From Urechis unicinctus (Eukaryota; Annelida; Polychaeta; Xenopneusta; Urechidae), in the NCBI GenBank assembly GCA_034190875.2, contig CM067356.1:30192204-30256203 (forward strand): a DNA stretch of 64,000 bases, in the 5' to 3' direction. The notes below the pieces were generated by a model. That model saw only the letters and a list, made by a program, of their open reading frames with translations. It was not told the DNA's origin and made no database searches. The position numbers were made by a program, and so were the translations under genes. This document shows positions 23,148 to 37,084 of this stretch, in pieces; within the stretch, counting starts at the first letter, position 1, and each line of letters begins with the position of its first letter.

Positions 23148-24029
23148 CTGTACGAGCGTCATGTTGTTAAACCTAAATCACACAGACTTACTTAAAGGCG
23201 AATTAAATTTCTGAATGCCAATACTGACTGCCCAATTACATGGGCAATATCCATAGAAAACGTTTCGTTAAAAATTTAACAGATCAGTGAGATATCAGGT
23301 CATTTGAATGACAACCTGTGTGAATGGAGTGCGACGCACTATATACATGATACAGGATTGTATGGATCGACCATTAGGTGGTGGGGGATTATAACAAAAA
23401 TGACTGCTTTAATTCAATCACCAATATGGCAACCGTCGCACAGCATACAGCTGCTTGGACTTAAATATGTTTTGCATTTAAAGCGACAGTGAATGTCTAT
23501 TCTTCATGAATTTCTCTCAACAACATTACATATCTAATGCCTTTCTGTAATGCATCACATCACGCGACCTAGTCTCTTCCTCGCAATACGCAATACTATA
23601 AGGGGTGGTTATTGGTTACTATGACTTAAGATGGAGCTTTGCCTATAAGATGCATAGAGAGAAGTGTCGAGCTGCTGTACTTTAAAAAACTGATTTTTAA
23701 AGGTTAAAGTTATTCTCTCAACATCTCAGGCACGCTTTCCCAATTCTCATGGAACATGCAGTAGCCTGGTTAGAGGATGGGCGTGGCTATAACAAATGGG
23801 GTATGCATGAGGAGAAGGGGGGGGGGGGCGCGCTGACAGGTGCCACGTAGGTCACTCGTGGGCATAACTGAGAGGGACACGTTATGATGATGGCAAGGTT
23901 GTGGCATAGTGTACTTTTGACACTCATCAATGTGTAAGGGAAACATCGTTTTGTTTGTTACCAAAGGGTCTTATTTGATGGAAAAATATAAGCTCTCAGA
24001 ATGCTAATGTTGGGTATTTTTTCTTATAG

Positions 24030-24853
24030 TTCACGTTATTCACATCGGTATTGAGCTGGAGGATGGCCCTGGTCATGATCAAAGATTATTTATTGTGTAT
24101 GAGAGCTGTTTGAGAAACCTGCTGATCTTATGCTTCCTGTGCTTGGGCTGCTGCAGAGTCATTATGAAGCAGCCATGTGGGAGTTTTTTGCTTGTCTTAA
24201 ACAAATCTTTGTGAATGGACACCAGAAGATATGGGATAGCTAACCCTTTTACATGAGCTATATCTGTCGGGAATTTTCTATGTCCTAAGGGATTGTTTCT
24301 AGTGGCATTAGTGCTCTTAGAATACTTCTCTGGATTGTTCCTAGCAGTTATTCACTTCAATGAAAACTCGAACCGAGCTCAGGCCGTCATTCATGGGGGT
24401 CGGTCCGAATGGGGAGTGTCCTACCCCAAGGCCAGACAGGGAGACCCAGTTGTCACGCCTGTCAAATTACCAATTTCTTTTTGCGGGTATATGCATTAAT
24501 CTAAAATGAAACACGAAGGTAATTTTGACATTTATTACTGAGACCTAAATGCACAAATATTGCTATCCAATTCAATTCAACATGGGCATACAATACAACT
24601 TATTCATAATATGACCATCATAAAATATGACTAGCATCTATTTGCTTCAGACTATGTAAATCAGTTCATTGCTGAGGTATTTGAGCTCGGGCTAAAATAT
24701 CCAAGCTACAGTCCTGCTGAGGTCCTTGCAGAGGAATGGAATTTCCCAACACCTGTTGCCTCCTAGCACGATAAACCTAAAAAGAATCTTCTTGTAGGAC
24801 TTCACAGGTGTCGATACAACCTGACCAAGAAAGCTTCTTTAACACCATTCTAG
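24030..24853 (+). pseudogene. THAP-associated gene, internally deleted 3' exons (unit 1)
   Basis: Exon i follows a TTCTTATAG acceptor and encodes RLFIVYESCLRNLLILC, then IWDS-stop-PFYMSY where the family has W-x-SQPF (CAA changed to TAA). A junction and frame change lead to LAVIHFNENSNRAQAV and WGVSYPKARQGDPVV, which belong near the C-terminus of the family; the roughly 250 intervening residues are missing. Exon ii (from 24651 after TTGCTTCAG) encodes YVNQFIAEVFELGLKYPSYS and HDKPKKNLLVGLHRCRYNLT, the usual family ending, with a TAG replacing Tyr before HDKP. It ends at 24853, overlapping the opposing gene by 15 bp. The same relic sits at the same place in all seven units (for example 25970-26793 in unit 2). 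Confidence 0.75.
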
Positions 24854-24989
24854 ATATCCTGTATATTTGCTGCCCGACTCAGGGAATGATTCTCGTATAG
24901 TCTTCACCACACAGGCTGACAGCACTTTCCGCTTTCTTTTGCCAAGTCTATGCCATACCCAGAATATAAACCGGCCGTAGGCTAGATAT
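24839..24989 (-). pseudogene. P2X7-C gene terminal exon (unit 1)
   Basis: 151 bp after an ATTATTCAG acceptor. It encodes YLAYGRFIFWVWHRLGKRKR then KVLSACVVKTIRESFPESGS and ends YTGYLEWC-TAA. This is the C-terminal half of the P2X7-type zinc domain (family pattern Y..AYR.F..W....LG...R...P.C....IR..FP). The exon itself is open, but its partner exons are missing or broken in copy A. The acceptor phase (one leading nucleotide) matches the phase-2 donor of exon 2 at 13178. Confidence 0.8.
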
Positions 24990-25091
24990 CTGAATAATTT
25001 GAAGCAATAGTTGCCTATAGTTTTGCAATAAGTTGTATATTTGGACAAATATCATTTGTCAACCATTCTCTCACCATTCTCTATCAGCCTT

Positions 25092-27031
25092 CTGTACGAG
25101 CGTCATGTTGTTAAACCTAAATCACACAGACTTACTTAAAGGCGAATTAAATTTCTGAATGCCAATACTGACTGCCCAATTACATGGGCAATATCCATAG
25201 AAAACGTTTCGTTAAAAATTTAACAGATCAGTGAGATATCAGGTCATTTGAATGACAACCTGTGTGAATGGAGTGCGACGCACTATATACATGATACAGG
25301 ATTGTATGGATCGACCATTAGGTGGTGGGGGATTATAACAAAAATGACTGCTTTAATTCAATCACCAATATGGCAACCGTCGCACAGCATACAGCTGCTT
25401 GGACTTAAATATGTTTTGCATTTAAAGCGACAGTGAATGTCTATTCTTCATGAATTTCTCTCAACAACATTACATATCTAATGCCTTTCTGTAATGCATC
25501 ACATCACGCGACCTAGTCTCTTCCTCGCAATACGCAATACTATAAGGGGTGGTTATTGGTTACTATGACTTAAGATGGAGCTTTGCCTATAAGATGCATA
25601 GAGAGAAGTGTCGAGCTGCTGTACTTTAAAAACTGATTTTTAAAGGTTAAAGTTATTCTCTCAACATCTCAGGCACGCTTTCCCAATTCTCATGGAACAT
25701 GCAGTAGCCTGGTTAGAGGATGGGCGTGGCTATAACAAATGGGGTATGCATGAGGAGAAGGGGGGGGGGCGCTGACAGGTGCCACGTAGGTCACTCGTGG
25801 GCATAACTGAGAGGGACACGTTATGATGATGGCAAGGTTGTGGCATAGTGTACTTTTGACACTCATCAATGTGTAAGGGAAACATCGTTTTGTTTGTTAC
25901 CAAAGGGTCTTATTTGATGGAAAAATATAAGCTCTCAGAATGCTAATGTTTGGGTATTTTTTCTTATAGTTCACGTTATTCACATCGGTATTGAGCTGGA
26001 GGATGGCCCTGGTCATGATCAAAGATTATTTATTGTGTATGAGAGCTGTTTGAGAAACCTGCTGATCTTATGCTTCCTGTGCTTGGGCTGCTGCAGAGTC
26101 ATTATGAAGCAGCCATGTGGGAGTTTTGCTTGTCTTAAACAAATCTTTGTGAATGGACACCAGAAGATATGGGATAGCTAACCCTTTTACATGAGCTATA
26201 TCTGTCGGGAATTTTCTATGTCCTAAGGGATTGTTTCTAGTGGCATTAGTGCTCTTAGAATACTTCTCTGGATTGTTCCTAGCAGTTATTCACTTCAATG
26301 AAAACTCGAACCGAGCTCAGGCCGTCATTCATGGGGGTCGGTCCGAATGGGGAGTGTCCTACCCCAAGGCCAGACAGGGAGACCCAGTTGTCACGCCTGT
26401 CAAATTACCAATTTCTTTTTGCGGGTATATGCATTAATCTAAAATGAAAAACACGAAGGTAATTTTGACATTTATTACTGAGACCTAAATGCACAAATAT
26501 TGCTATCCAATTCAATTCAACATGGGCATACAATACAACTTATTCATAATATGACCATCATAAAATATGACTAGCATCTATTTGCTTCAGACTATGTAAA
26601 TCAGTTCATTGCTGAGGTATTTGAGCTCGGGCTAAAATATCCAAGCTACAGTCCTGCTGAGGTCCTTGCAGAGGAATGGAATTTCCCAACACCTGTTGCC
26701 TCCTAGCACGATAAACCTAAAAAGAATCTTCTTGTAGGACTTCACAGGTGTCGATACAACCTGACCAAGAAAGCTTCTTTAACACCATTCTAGATATCCT
26801 GTATATTTGCTGCCCGACTCAGGGAATGATTCTCGTATAGTCTTCACCACACAGGCTGACAGCACTTTCCGCTTTCTTTTGCCAAGTCTATGCCATACCC
26901 AGAATATAAACCGGCCGTAGGCTAGATATCTGAATAATTTGAAGCAATAGTTGCCTATAGTTTTGCAATAAGTTGTATATTTGGACAAATATCATTTGTC
27001 AACCATTCTCTCACCATTCTCTATCAGCCTT
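25092..27031. repeat. 1.94-kb tandem unit 2 of 7
   Basis: 1940 bp. Nearly identical to unit 1; differences are mostly homopolymer lengths (G run of 10; one extra T near 25951). P2X7-C terminal exon at 26779-26929 (-). Confidence 0.95.
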
Positions 27032-28969
27032 CTGTACGAGCGTCATGTTGTTAAACCTAAATCACACAGACTTACTTAAAGGCGAATTAAATTTCTGAAT
27101 GCCAATACTGACTGCCCAATTACATGGGCAATATCCATAGAAAACGTTTCGTTAAAAATTTAACAGATCAGTGAGATATCAGGTCATTTGAATGACAACC
27201 TGTGTGAATGGAGTGCGACGCACTATATACATGATACAGGATTGTATGGATCGACCATTAGGTGGTGGGGGATTATAACAAAAATGACTGCTTTAATTCA
27301 ATCACCAATATGGCAACCGTCGCACAGCATACAGCTGCTTGGACTTAAATATGTTTTGCATTTAAAGCGACAGTGAATGTCTATTCTTCATGAATTTCTC
27401 TCAACAACATTACATATCTAATGCCTTTCTGTAATGCATCACATCACGCGACCCTAGTCTCTTCCTCGCAATACGCAATACTATAAGGGGTGGTTATTGG
27501 TTACTATGACTTAAGATGGAGCTTTGCCTATAAGATGCATAGAGAGAAGTGTCGAGCTGCTGTACTTTAAAAACTGATTTTTAAAGGTTAAAGTTATTCT
27601 CTCAACATCTCAGGCACGCTTTCCCAATTCTCATGGAACATGCAGTAGCCTGGTTAGAGGATGGGCGTGGCTATAACAAATGGGGTATGCATGAGGAGAA
27701 GGGGGGGGGGCGCTGACAGGTGCCACGTAGGTCACTCGTGGGCATAACTGAGAGGGACACGTTATGATGATGGCAAGGTTGTGGCATAGTGTACTTTTGA
27801 CACTCATCAATGTGTAAGGGAAACATCGTTTTGTTTGTTACCAAAGGGTCTTATTTGATGGAAAAATATAAGCTCTCAGAATGCTAATGTTGGGTATTTT
27901 TTCTTATAGTTCACGTTATTCACATCGGTATTGAGCTGGAGGATGGCCCTGGTCATGATCAAAGATTATTTATTGTGTATGAGAGCTGTTTGAGAAACCT
28001 GCTGATCTTATGCTTCCTGTGCTTGGGCTGCTGCAGAGTCATTATGAAGCAGCCATGTGGGAGTTTTGCTTGTCTTAAACAAATCTTTGTGAATGGACAC
28101 CAGAAGATATGGGATAGCTAACCCTTTTACATGAGCTATATCTGTCGGGAATTTTCTATGTCCTAAGGGATTGTTTCTAGTGGCATTAGTGCTCTTAGAA
28201 TACTTCTCTGGATTGTTCCTAGCAGTTATTCACTTCAATGAAAACTCGAACCGAGCTCAGGCCGTCATTCATGGGGGTCGGTCCGAATGGGGAGTGTCCT
28301 ACCCCAAGGCCAGACAGGGAGACCCAGTTGTCACGCCTGTCAAATTACCAATTTCTTTTTGCGGGTATATGCATTAATCTAAAATGAAACACGAAGGTAA
28401 TTTTGACATTTATTACTGAGACCTAAATGCACAAATATTGCTATCCAATTCAATTCAACATGGGCATACAATACAACTTATTCATAATATGACCATCATA
28501 AAATATGACTAGCATCTATTTGCTTCAGACTATGTAAATCAGTTCATTGCTGAGGTATTTGAGCTCGGGCTAAAATATCCAAGCTACAGTCCTGCTGAGG
28601 TCCTTGCAGAGGAATGGAATTTCCCAACACCTGTTGCCTCCTAGCACGATAAACCTAAAAAGAATCTTCTTGTAGGACTTCACAGGTGTCGATACAACCT
28701 GACCAAGAAAGCTTCTTTAACACCATTCTAGATATCCTGTATATTTGCTGCCCGACTCAGGGAATGATTCTCGTATAGTCTTCACCACACAGGCTGACAG
28801 CACTTTCCGCTTTCTTTTGCCAAGTCTATGCCATACCCAGAATATAAACCGGCCGTAGGCTAGATATCTGAATAATTTGAAGCAATAGTTGCCTATAGTT
28901 TTGCAATAAGTTGTATATTTGGACAAATATCATTTGTCAACCATTCTCTCACCATTCTCTATCAGCCTT
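27032..28969. repeat. 1.94-kb tandem unit 3 of 7
   Basis: 1938 bp. It has one extra C in the GACCCTAG block near 27452. P2X7-C terminal exon at 28717-28867 (-). Confidence 0.95.
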
Positions 28970-30912
28970 CTGTACGAGCGTCATGTTGTTAAACCTAAAT
29001 CACACAGACTTACTTAAAGGCGAATTAAATTTCTGAATGCCAATACTGACTGCCCAATTACATGGGCAATATCCATAGAAAACGTTTCGTTAAAAATTTA
29101 ACAGATCAGTGAGATATCAGGTCATTTGAATGACAACCTGTGTGAATGGAGTGCGACGCACTATATACATGATACAGGATTGTATGGATCGACCATTAGG
29201 TGGTGGGGGATTATAACAAAAATGACTGCTTTAATTCAATCACCAATATGGCAACCGTCGCACAGCATACAGCTGCTTGGACTTAAATATGTTTTGCATT
29301 TAAAGCGACAGTGAATGTCTATTCTTCATGAATTTCTCTCAACAACATTACATATCTAATGCCTTTCTGTAATGCATCACATCACGCGACCTAGTCTCTT
29401 CCTCGCAATACGCAATACTATAAGGGGTGGTTATTGGTTACTATGACTTAAGATGGAGCTTTGCCTATAAGATGCATAGAGAGAAGTGTCGAGCTGCTGT
29501 ACTTTAAAAACTGATTTTTAAAGGTTAAAGTTATTCTCTCAACATCTCAGGCACGCTTTCCCAATTCTCATGGAACATGCAGTAGCCTGGTTAGAGGATG
29601 GGCGTGGCTATAACAAATGGGGTATGCATGAGGAGAAGGGGGGGGGCGCTGACAGGTGCCACGTAGGTCACTCGTGGGCATAACTGAGAGGGACACGTTA
29701 TGATGATGGCAAGGTTGTGGCATAGTGTACTTTTGACACTCATCAATGTGTAAGGGAAACATCGTTTTGTTTGTTACCAAAGGGTCTTATTTGATGGAAA
29801 AATATAAGCTCTCAGAATGCTAATGTTGGGTATTTTTTCTTATAGTTCACGTTATTCACATCGGTATTGAGCTGGAGGATGGCCCTGGTCATGATCAAAG
29901 ATTATTTATTGTGTATGAGAGCTGTTTGAGAAACCTGCTGATCTTATGCTTCCTGTGCTTGGGCTGCTGCAGAGTCATTATGAAGCAGCCATGTGGGAGT
30001 TTTGCTTGTCTTAAACAAATCTTTGTGAATGGACACCAGAAGATATGGGATAGCTAACCCTTTTACATGAGCTATATCTGTCGGGAATTTTCTATGTCCT
30101 AAGGGATTGTTTCTAGTGGCATTAGTGCTCTTAGAATACTTCTCTGGATTGTTCCTAGCAGTTATTCACTTCAATGAAAACTCGAACCGAGCTCAGGCCG
30201 TCATTCATGGGGGTCGGTCCGAATGGGGAGTGTCCTACCCCAAGGCCAGACAGGGAGACCCAGTTGTCACGCCTGTCAAATTACCAATTTCTTTTTGCGG
30301 GTATATGCATTAATCTAAAATGAAACACGAAGGTAATTTTGACATTTATTACTGAGACCTAAATGCACAAATATTGCTATCCAATTCAATTCAACATGGG
30401 CATACAATACAACTTATTCATAATATGACCATCATAAAATATGACTACTAGCATCTATTTGCTTCAGACTATGTAAATCAGTTCATTGCTGAGGTATTTG
30501 AGCTCGGGCTAAAATATCCAAGCTACAGTCCTGCTGAGGTCCTTGCAGAGGAATGGAATTTCCCAACACCTGTTGCCTCCTAGCACGATAAACCTAAAAA
30601 GAATCTTCTTGTAGGACTTCACAGGTGTCGATACAACCTGACCAAGAAAGCTTCTTTAACACCATTCTAGATATCCTGTATATTTGCTGCCCGACTCAGG
30701 GAATGATTCTCGTATAGTCTTCACCACACAGGCTGACAGCACTTTCCGCTTTCTTTTTTTTGCCAAGTCTATGCCATACCCAGAATATAAACCGGCCGTA
30801 GGCTAGATATCTGAATAATTTGAAGCAATAGTTGCCTATAGTTTTGCAATAAGTTGTATATTTGGACAAATATCATTTGTCAACCATTCTCTCACCATTC
30901 TCTATCAGCCTT
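28970..30912. repeat. 1.94-kb tandem unit 4 of 7
   Basis: 1943 bp, with a G run of 9. The P2X7-C exon (30656-30810, -) carries four extra T in its T run near 30753 and is frameshifted only in this unit; there is also an extra CTA near 30448. Confidence 0.95.
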
Positions 30913-32849
30913 CTGTACGAGCGTCATGTTGTTAAACCTAAATCACACAGACTTACTTAAAGGCGAATTAAATTTCTGAATGCCAATACTGACTGCCCAA
31001 TTACATGGGCAATATCCATAGAAAACGTTTCGTTAAAAATTTAACAGATCAGTGAGATATCAGGTCATTTGAATGACAACCTGTGTGAATGGAGTGCGAC
31101 GCACTATATACATGATACAGGATTGTATGGATCGACCATTAGGTGGTGGGGGATTATAACAAAAATGACTGCTTTAATTCAATCACCAATATGGCAACCG
31201 TCGCACAGCATACAGCTGCTTGGACTTAAATATGTTTTGCATTTAAAGCGACAGTGAATGTCTATTCTTCATGAATTTCTCTCAACAACATTACATATCT
31301 AATGCCTTTCTGTAATGCATCACATCACGCGACCTAGTCTCTTCCTCGCAATACGCAATACTATAAGGGGTGGTTATTGGTTACTATGACTTAAGATGGA
31401 GCTTTGCCTATAAGATGCATAGAGAGAAGTGTCGAGCTGCTGTACTTTAAAAACTGATTTTAAAGGTTAAAGTTATTCTCTCAACATCTCAGGCACGCTT
31501 TCCCAATTCTCATGGAACATGCAGTAGCCTGGTTAGAGGATGGGCGTGGCTATAACAAATGGGGTATGCATGAGGAGAAGGGGGGGGGGGCGCTGACAGG
31601 TGCCACGTAGGTCACTCGTGGGCATAACTGAGAGGGACACGTTATGATGATGGCAAGGTTGTGGCATAGTGTACTTTTGACACTCATCAATGTGTAAGGG
31701 AAACATCGTTTTGTTTGTTACCAAAGGGTCTTATTTGATGGAAAAATATAAGCTCTCAGAATGCTAATGTTGGGTATTTTTTCTTATAGTTCACGTTATT
31801 CACATCGGTATTGAGCTGGAGGATGGCCCTGGTCATGATCAAAGATTATTTATTGTGTATGAGAGCTGTTTGAGAAACCTGCTGATCTTATGCTTCCTGT
31901 GCTTGGGCTGCTGCAGAGTCATTATGAAGCAGCCATGTGGGAGTTTTGCTTGTCTTAAACAAATCTTTGTGAATGGACACCAGAAGATATGGGATAGCTA
32001 ACCCTTTTACATGAGCTATATCTGTCGGGAATTTTCTATGTCCTAAGGGATTGTTTCTAGTGGCATTAGTGCTCTTAGAATACTTCTCTGGATTGTTCCT
32101 AGCAGTTATTCACTTCAATGAAAACTCGAACCGAGCTCAGGCCGTCATTCATGGGGGTCGGTCCGAATGGGGAGTGTCCTACCCCAAGGCCAGACAGGGA
32201 GACCCAGTTGTCACGCCTGTCAAATTACCAATTTCTTTTTGCGGGTATATGCATTAATCTAAAATGAAACACGAAGGTAATTTTGACATTTATTACTGAG
32301 ACCTAAATGCACAAATATTGCTATCCAATTCAATTCAACATGGGCATACAATACAACTTATTCATAATATGACCATCATAAAATATGACTAGCATCTATT
32401 TGCTTCAGACTATGTAAATCAGTTCATTGCTGAGGTATTTGAGCTCGGGCTAAAATATCCAAGCTACAGTCCTGCTGAGGTCCTTGCAGAGGAATGGAAT
32501 TTCCCAACACCTGTTGCCTCCTAGCACGATAAACCTAAAAAGAATCTTCTTGTAGGACTTCACAGGTGTCGATACAACCTGACCAAGAAAGCTTCTTTAA
32601 CACCATTCTAGATATCCTGTATATTTGCTGCCCGACTCAGGGAATGATTCTCGTATAGTCTTCACCACACAGGCTGACAGCACTTTCCGCTTTCTTTTGC
32701 CAAGTCTATGCCATACCCAGAATATAAACCGGCCGTAGGCTAGATATCTGAATAATTTGAAGCAATAGTTGCCTATAGTTTTGCAATAAGTTGTATATTT
32801 GGACAAATATCATTTGTCAACCATTCTCTCACCATTCTCTATCAGCCTT
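30913..32849. repeat. 1.94-kb tandem unit 5 of 7
   Basis: 1937 bp, with a G run of 11. P2X7-C terminal exon at 32597-32747 (-). Confidence 0.95.
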
Positions 32850-34788
32850 CTGTACGAGCGTCATGTTGTTAAACCTAAATCACACAGACTTACTTAAAGG
32901 CGAATTAAATTTCTGAATGCCAATACTGACTGCCCAATTACATGGGCAATATCCATAGAAAACGTTTCGTTAAAAATTTAACAGATCAGTGAGATATCAG
33001 GTCATTTGAATGACAACCTGTGTGAATGGAGTGCGACGCACTATATACATGATACAGGATTGTATGGATCGACCATTAGGTGGTGGGGGATTATAACAAA
33101 AATGACTGCTTTAATTCAATCACCAATATGGCAACCGTCGCACAGCATACAGCTGCTTGGACTTAAATATGTTTTGCATTTAAAGCGACAGTGAATGTCT
33201 ATTCTTCATGAATTTCTCTCAACAACATTACATATCTAATGCCTTTCTGTAATGCATCACATCACGCGACCTAGTCTCTTCCTCGCAATACGCAATACTA
33301 TAAGGGGTGGTTATTGGTTACTATGACTTAAGATGGAGCTTTGCCTATAAGATGCATAGAGAGAAGTGTCGAGCTGCTGTACTTTAAAAACTGATTTTTA
33401 AAGGTTAAAGTTATTCTCTCAACATCTCAGGCACGCTTTCCCAATTCTCATGGAACATGCAGTAGCCTGGTTAGAGGATGGGCGTGGCTATAACAAATGG
33501 GGTATGCATGAGGAGAAGGGGGGGGGGCGCTGACAGGTGCCACGTAGGTCACTCGTGGGCATAACTGAGAGGGACACGTTATGATGATGGCAAGGTTGTG
33601 GCATAGTGTACTTTTGACACTCATCAATGTGTAAGGGAAACATCGTTTTGTTTGTTACCAAAGGGTCTTATTTGATGGAAAAATATAAGCTCTCAGAATG
33701 CTAATGTTGGGTATTTTTTCTTATAGTTCACGTTATTCACATCGGTATTGAGCTGGAGGATGGCCCTGGTCATGATCAAAGATTATTTATTGTGTATGAG
33801 AGCTGTTTGAGAAACCTGCTGATCTTATGCTTCCTGTGCTTGGGCTGCTGCAGAGTCATTATGAAGCAGCCATGTGGGAGTTTTGCTTGTCTTAAACAAA
33901 TCTTTGTGAATGGACACCAGAAGATATGGGATAGCTAACCCTTTTACATGAGCTATATCTCTGTCGGGAATTTTCTATGTCCTAAGGGATTGTTTCTAGT
34001 GGCATTAGTGCTCTTAGAATACTTCTCTGGATTGTTCCTAGCAGTTATTCACTTCAATGAAAACTCGAACCGAGCTCAGGCCGTCATTCATGGGGGTCGG
34101 TCCGAATGGGGAGTGTCCTACCCCAAGGCCAGACAGGGAGACCCAGTTGTCACGCCTGTCAAATTACCAATTTCTTTTTGCGGGTATATGCATTAATCTA
34201 AAATGAAACACGAAGGTAATTTTGACATTTATTACTGAGACCTAAATGCACAAATATTGCTATCCAATTCAATTCAACATGGGCATACAATACAACTTAT
34301 TCATAATATGACCATCATAAAATATGACTAGCATCTATTTGCTTCAGACTATGTAAATCAGTTCATTGCTGAGGTATTTGAGCTCGGGCTAAAATATCCA
34401 AGCTACAGTCCTGCTGAGGTCCTTGCAGAGGAATGGAATTTCCCAACACCTGTTGCCTCCTAGCACGATAAACCTAAAAAGAATCTTCTTGTAGGACTTC
34501 ACAGGTGTCGATACAACCTGACCAAGAAAGCTTCTTTAACACCATTCTAGATATCCTGTATATTTGCTGCCCGACTCAGGGAATGATTCTCGTATAGTCT
34601 TCACCACACAGGCTGACAGCACTTTCCGCTTTCTTTTGCCAAGTCTATGCCATACCCAGAATATAAACCGGCCGTAGGCTAGATATCTGAATAATTTGAA
34701 GCAATAGTTGCCTATAGTTTTGCAATAAGTTGTATATTTGGACAAATATCATTTGTCAACCATTCTCTCACCATTCTCTATCAGCCTT
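32850..34788. repeat. 1.94-kb tandem unit 6 of 7
   Basis: 1939 bp. It has an extra CT at about 33960 that lengthens the chance open frame there. P2X7-C terminal exon at 34536-34686 (-). Confidence 0.95.
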
Positions 34789-36650
34789 CTGTACGAGCGT
34801 CATGTTGTTAAACCTAAATCACACAGACTTACTTAAAGGCGAATTAAATTTCTGAATGCCAATACTGACTGCCCAATTACATGGGCAATATCCATAGAAA
34901 ACGTTTCGTTAAAAATTTAACAGATCAGTGAGATATCAGGTCATTTGAATGACAACCTGTGTGAATGGAGTGCGACGCACTATATACATGATACAGGATT
35001 GTATGGATCGACCATTAGGTGGTGGGGGATTATAACAAAAATGACTGCTTTAATTCAATCACCAATATGGCAACCGTCGCACAGCATACAGCTGCTTGGA
35101 CTTAAATATGTTTTGCATTTAAAGCGACAGTGAATGTCTATTCTTCATGAATTTCTCTCAACAACATTACATATCTAATGCCTTTCTGTAATGCATCACA
35201 TCACGCGACCTAGTCTCTTCCTCGCAATACGCAATACTATAAGGGGTGGTTATTGGTTACTATGACTTAAGATGGAGCTTTGCCTATAAGATGCATAGAG
35301 AGAAGTGTCGAGCTGCTGTACTTTAAAAACTGATTTTTAAAGGTTAAAGTTATTCTCTCAACATCTCAGGCACGCTTTCCCAATTCTCATGGAACATGCA
35401 GTAGCCTGGTTAGAGGATGGGCGTGGCTATAACAAATGGGGTATGCATGAGGAGAAGGGGGGGGGGGGGGGCGCTGACAGGTGCCACGTAGGTCACTCGT
35501 GGGCATAACTGAGAGGGACACGTTATGATGATGGCAAGGTTGTGGCATAGTGTACTTTTGACACTCATCAATGTGTAAGGGAAACATCGTTTTGTTTGTT
35601 ACCAAAGGGTCTTATTTGATGGAAAAATATAAGCTCTCAGAATGCTAATGTTGGGTATTTTTTCTTATAGTTCACGTTATTCACATCGGTATTGAGCTGG
35701 AGGATGGCCCTGGTCATGATCAAAGATTATTTATTGTGTATGAGAGCTGTTTGAGAAACCTGCTGATCTTATGCTTCCTGTGCTTGGGCTGCTGCAGAGT
35801 CATTATGAAGCAGCCATGTGGGAGTTTTGCTTGTCTTAAACAAATCTTTGTGAATGGACACCAGAAGATATGGGATAGCTAACCCTTTTACATGAGCTAT
35901 ATCTGTCGGGAATTTTCTATGTCCTAAGGGATTGTTTCTAGTGGCATTAGTGCTCTTAGAATACTTCTCTGGATTGTTCCTAGCAGTTATTCACTTCAAT
36001 GAAAACTCGAACCGAGCTCAGGCCGTCATTCATGGGGGTCGGTCCGAATGGGGAGTGTCCTACCCCAAGGCCAGACAGGGAGACCCAGTTGTCACGCCTG
36101 TCAAATTACCAATTTCTTTTTGCGGGTATATGCATTAATCTAAAATGAAACACGAAGGTAATTTTGACATTTATTACTGAGACCTAAATGCACAAATATT
36201 GCTATCCAATTCAATTCAACATGGGCATACAATACAACTTATTCATAATATGACCATCATAAAATATGACTAGCATCTATTTGCTTCAGACTATGTAAAT
36301 CAGTTCATTGCTGAGGTATTTGAGCTCGGGCTAAAATATCCAAGCTACAGTCCTGCTGAGGTCCTTGCAGAGGAATGGAATTTCCCAACACCTGTTGCCT
36401 CCTAGCACGATAAACCTAAAAAGAATCTTCTTGTAGGACTTCACAGGTGTCGATACAACCTGACCAAGAAGCTTCTTTAACACCATTCTAGATATCCTGT
36501 ATATTTGCTGCCCGACTCAGGGAATGATTCTCGTATAGTCTTCACCACACAGGCTGACAGCACTTTCCGCTTTCTTTTGCCAAGTCTATGCCATACCCAG
36601 AATATAAACCGGCCGTAGGCTAGATATCTGAATAATTTGAAGCAATTTTT
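34789..36650. repeat. 1.94-kb tandem unit 7 of 7 (right-truncated)
   Basis: Follows the other units to about 36647, then jumps to the flank that also lies right of the single unit in copy B. The G run is 15. P2X7-C terminal exon at 36477-36627 (-). Confidence 0.93.
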
Positions 36651-36883
36651 GAAGCAATATCATTTGCCTATTTGTGTTTGATGTTATTATGCATTCATGG
36701 CAGTGTTATATATTTGCAGTGTAATAATGTGAGCACTGAATATTGTACACAGTGTTGATGCTTCCTCGGCGACCAAAAGACCATCATCAACTAACAGAAT
36801 GTGTAAATTTGTTAGATAACTTATACCATTGAATCTTTTTTTATCAGTTAACAAAATAAAATAAATCTTGGGAAATTCGCCTA

Positions 36884-37084
36884 GGTCTTTTGTGGATTCT
36901 GCATCAAAATCGTAATCTGAGGCATAGCTCCCGATTTTATTATACCGGTCTGACTTGCTATCCCTCGTATTGGCTCAAATAAATAGCCATGGATATAAGT
37001 TGACCCAATGTCATGTAATGGGGCCTCATAATCTTCATCAGTGGCTTGGTGTAATATAATGCTATCTGAAAACACACACAACAA
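36884..37084 (-). pseudogene. Possible 5' exon of the copy A P2X7-C gene
   Basis: A minus-strand frame with TDEDYEAPLHDIGSTYIHGY then LFEPIRG resembles the acidic leader plus (P)Y-x-FEP block of exon 1 at the 12.5-kb locus. It stands upstream of the terminal exon of unit 7. The Cys-rich exon expected between them is absent here but partly kept in copy B (to 48486). Assignment by resemblance and position only. Confidence 0.45.

Larger units (their letters stand above)
23148..25091. repeat. 1.94-kb tandem unit 1 of 7
   Basis: 1944 bp, beginning CTGTACGAGCGTCATGTTG. It contains a THAP-associated C-terminal relic (+, 24030-24853) and a P2X7-C terminal exon (-, 24839-24989). A G run at 23817-23828 is 12 long here. 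Confidence 0.95.

Noticed and set aside
23304..23492. 62-codon frame identical in every unit
   Set aside because: No motif and no splice or start context. Conservation only reflects the near-identity of the tandem units.
24293..24499. 68-codon frame repeated in each 1.94-kb unit as a small gene
   Set aside because: Its 5' half is out of frame with the THAP-associated protein and only the FNENSNR part matches the family, so it is an internal-deletion relic.
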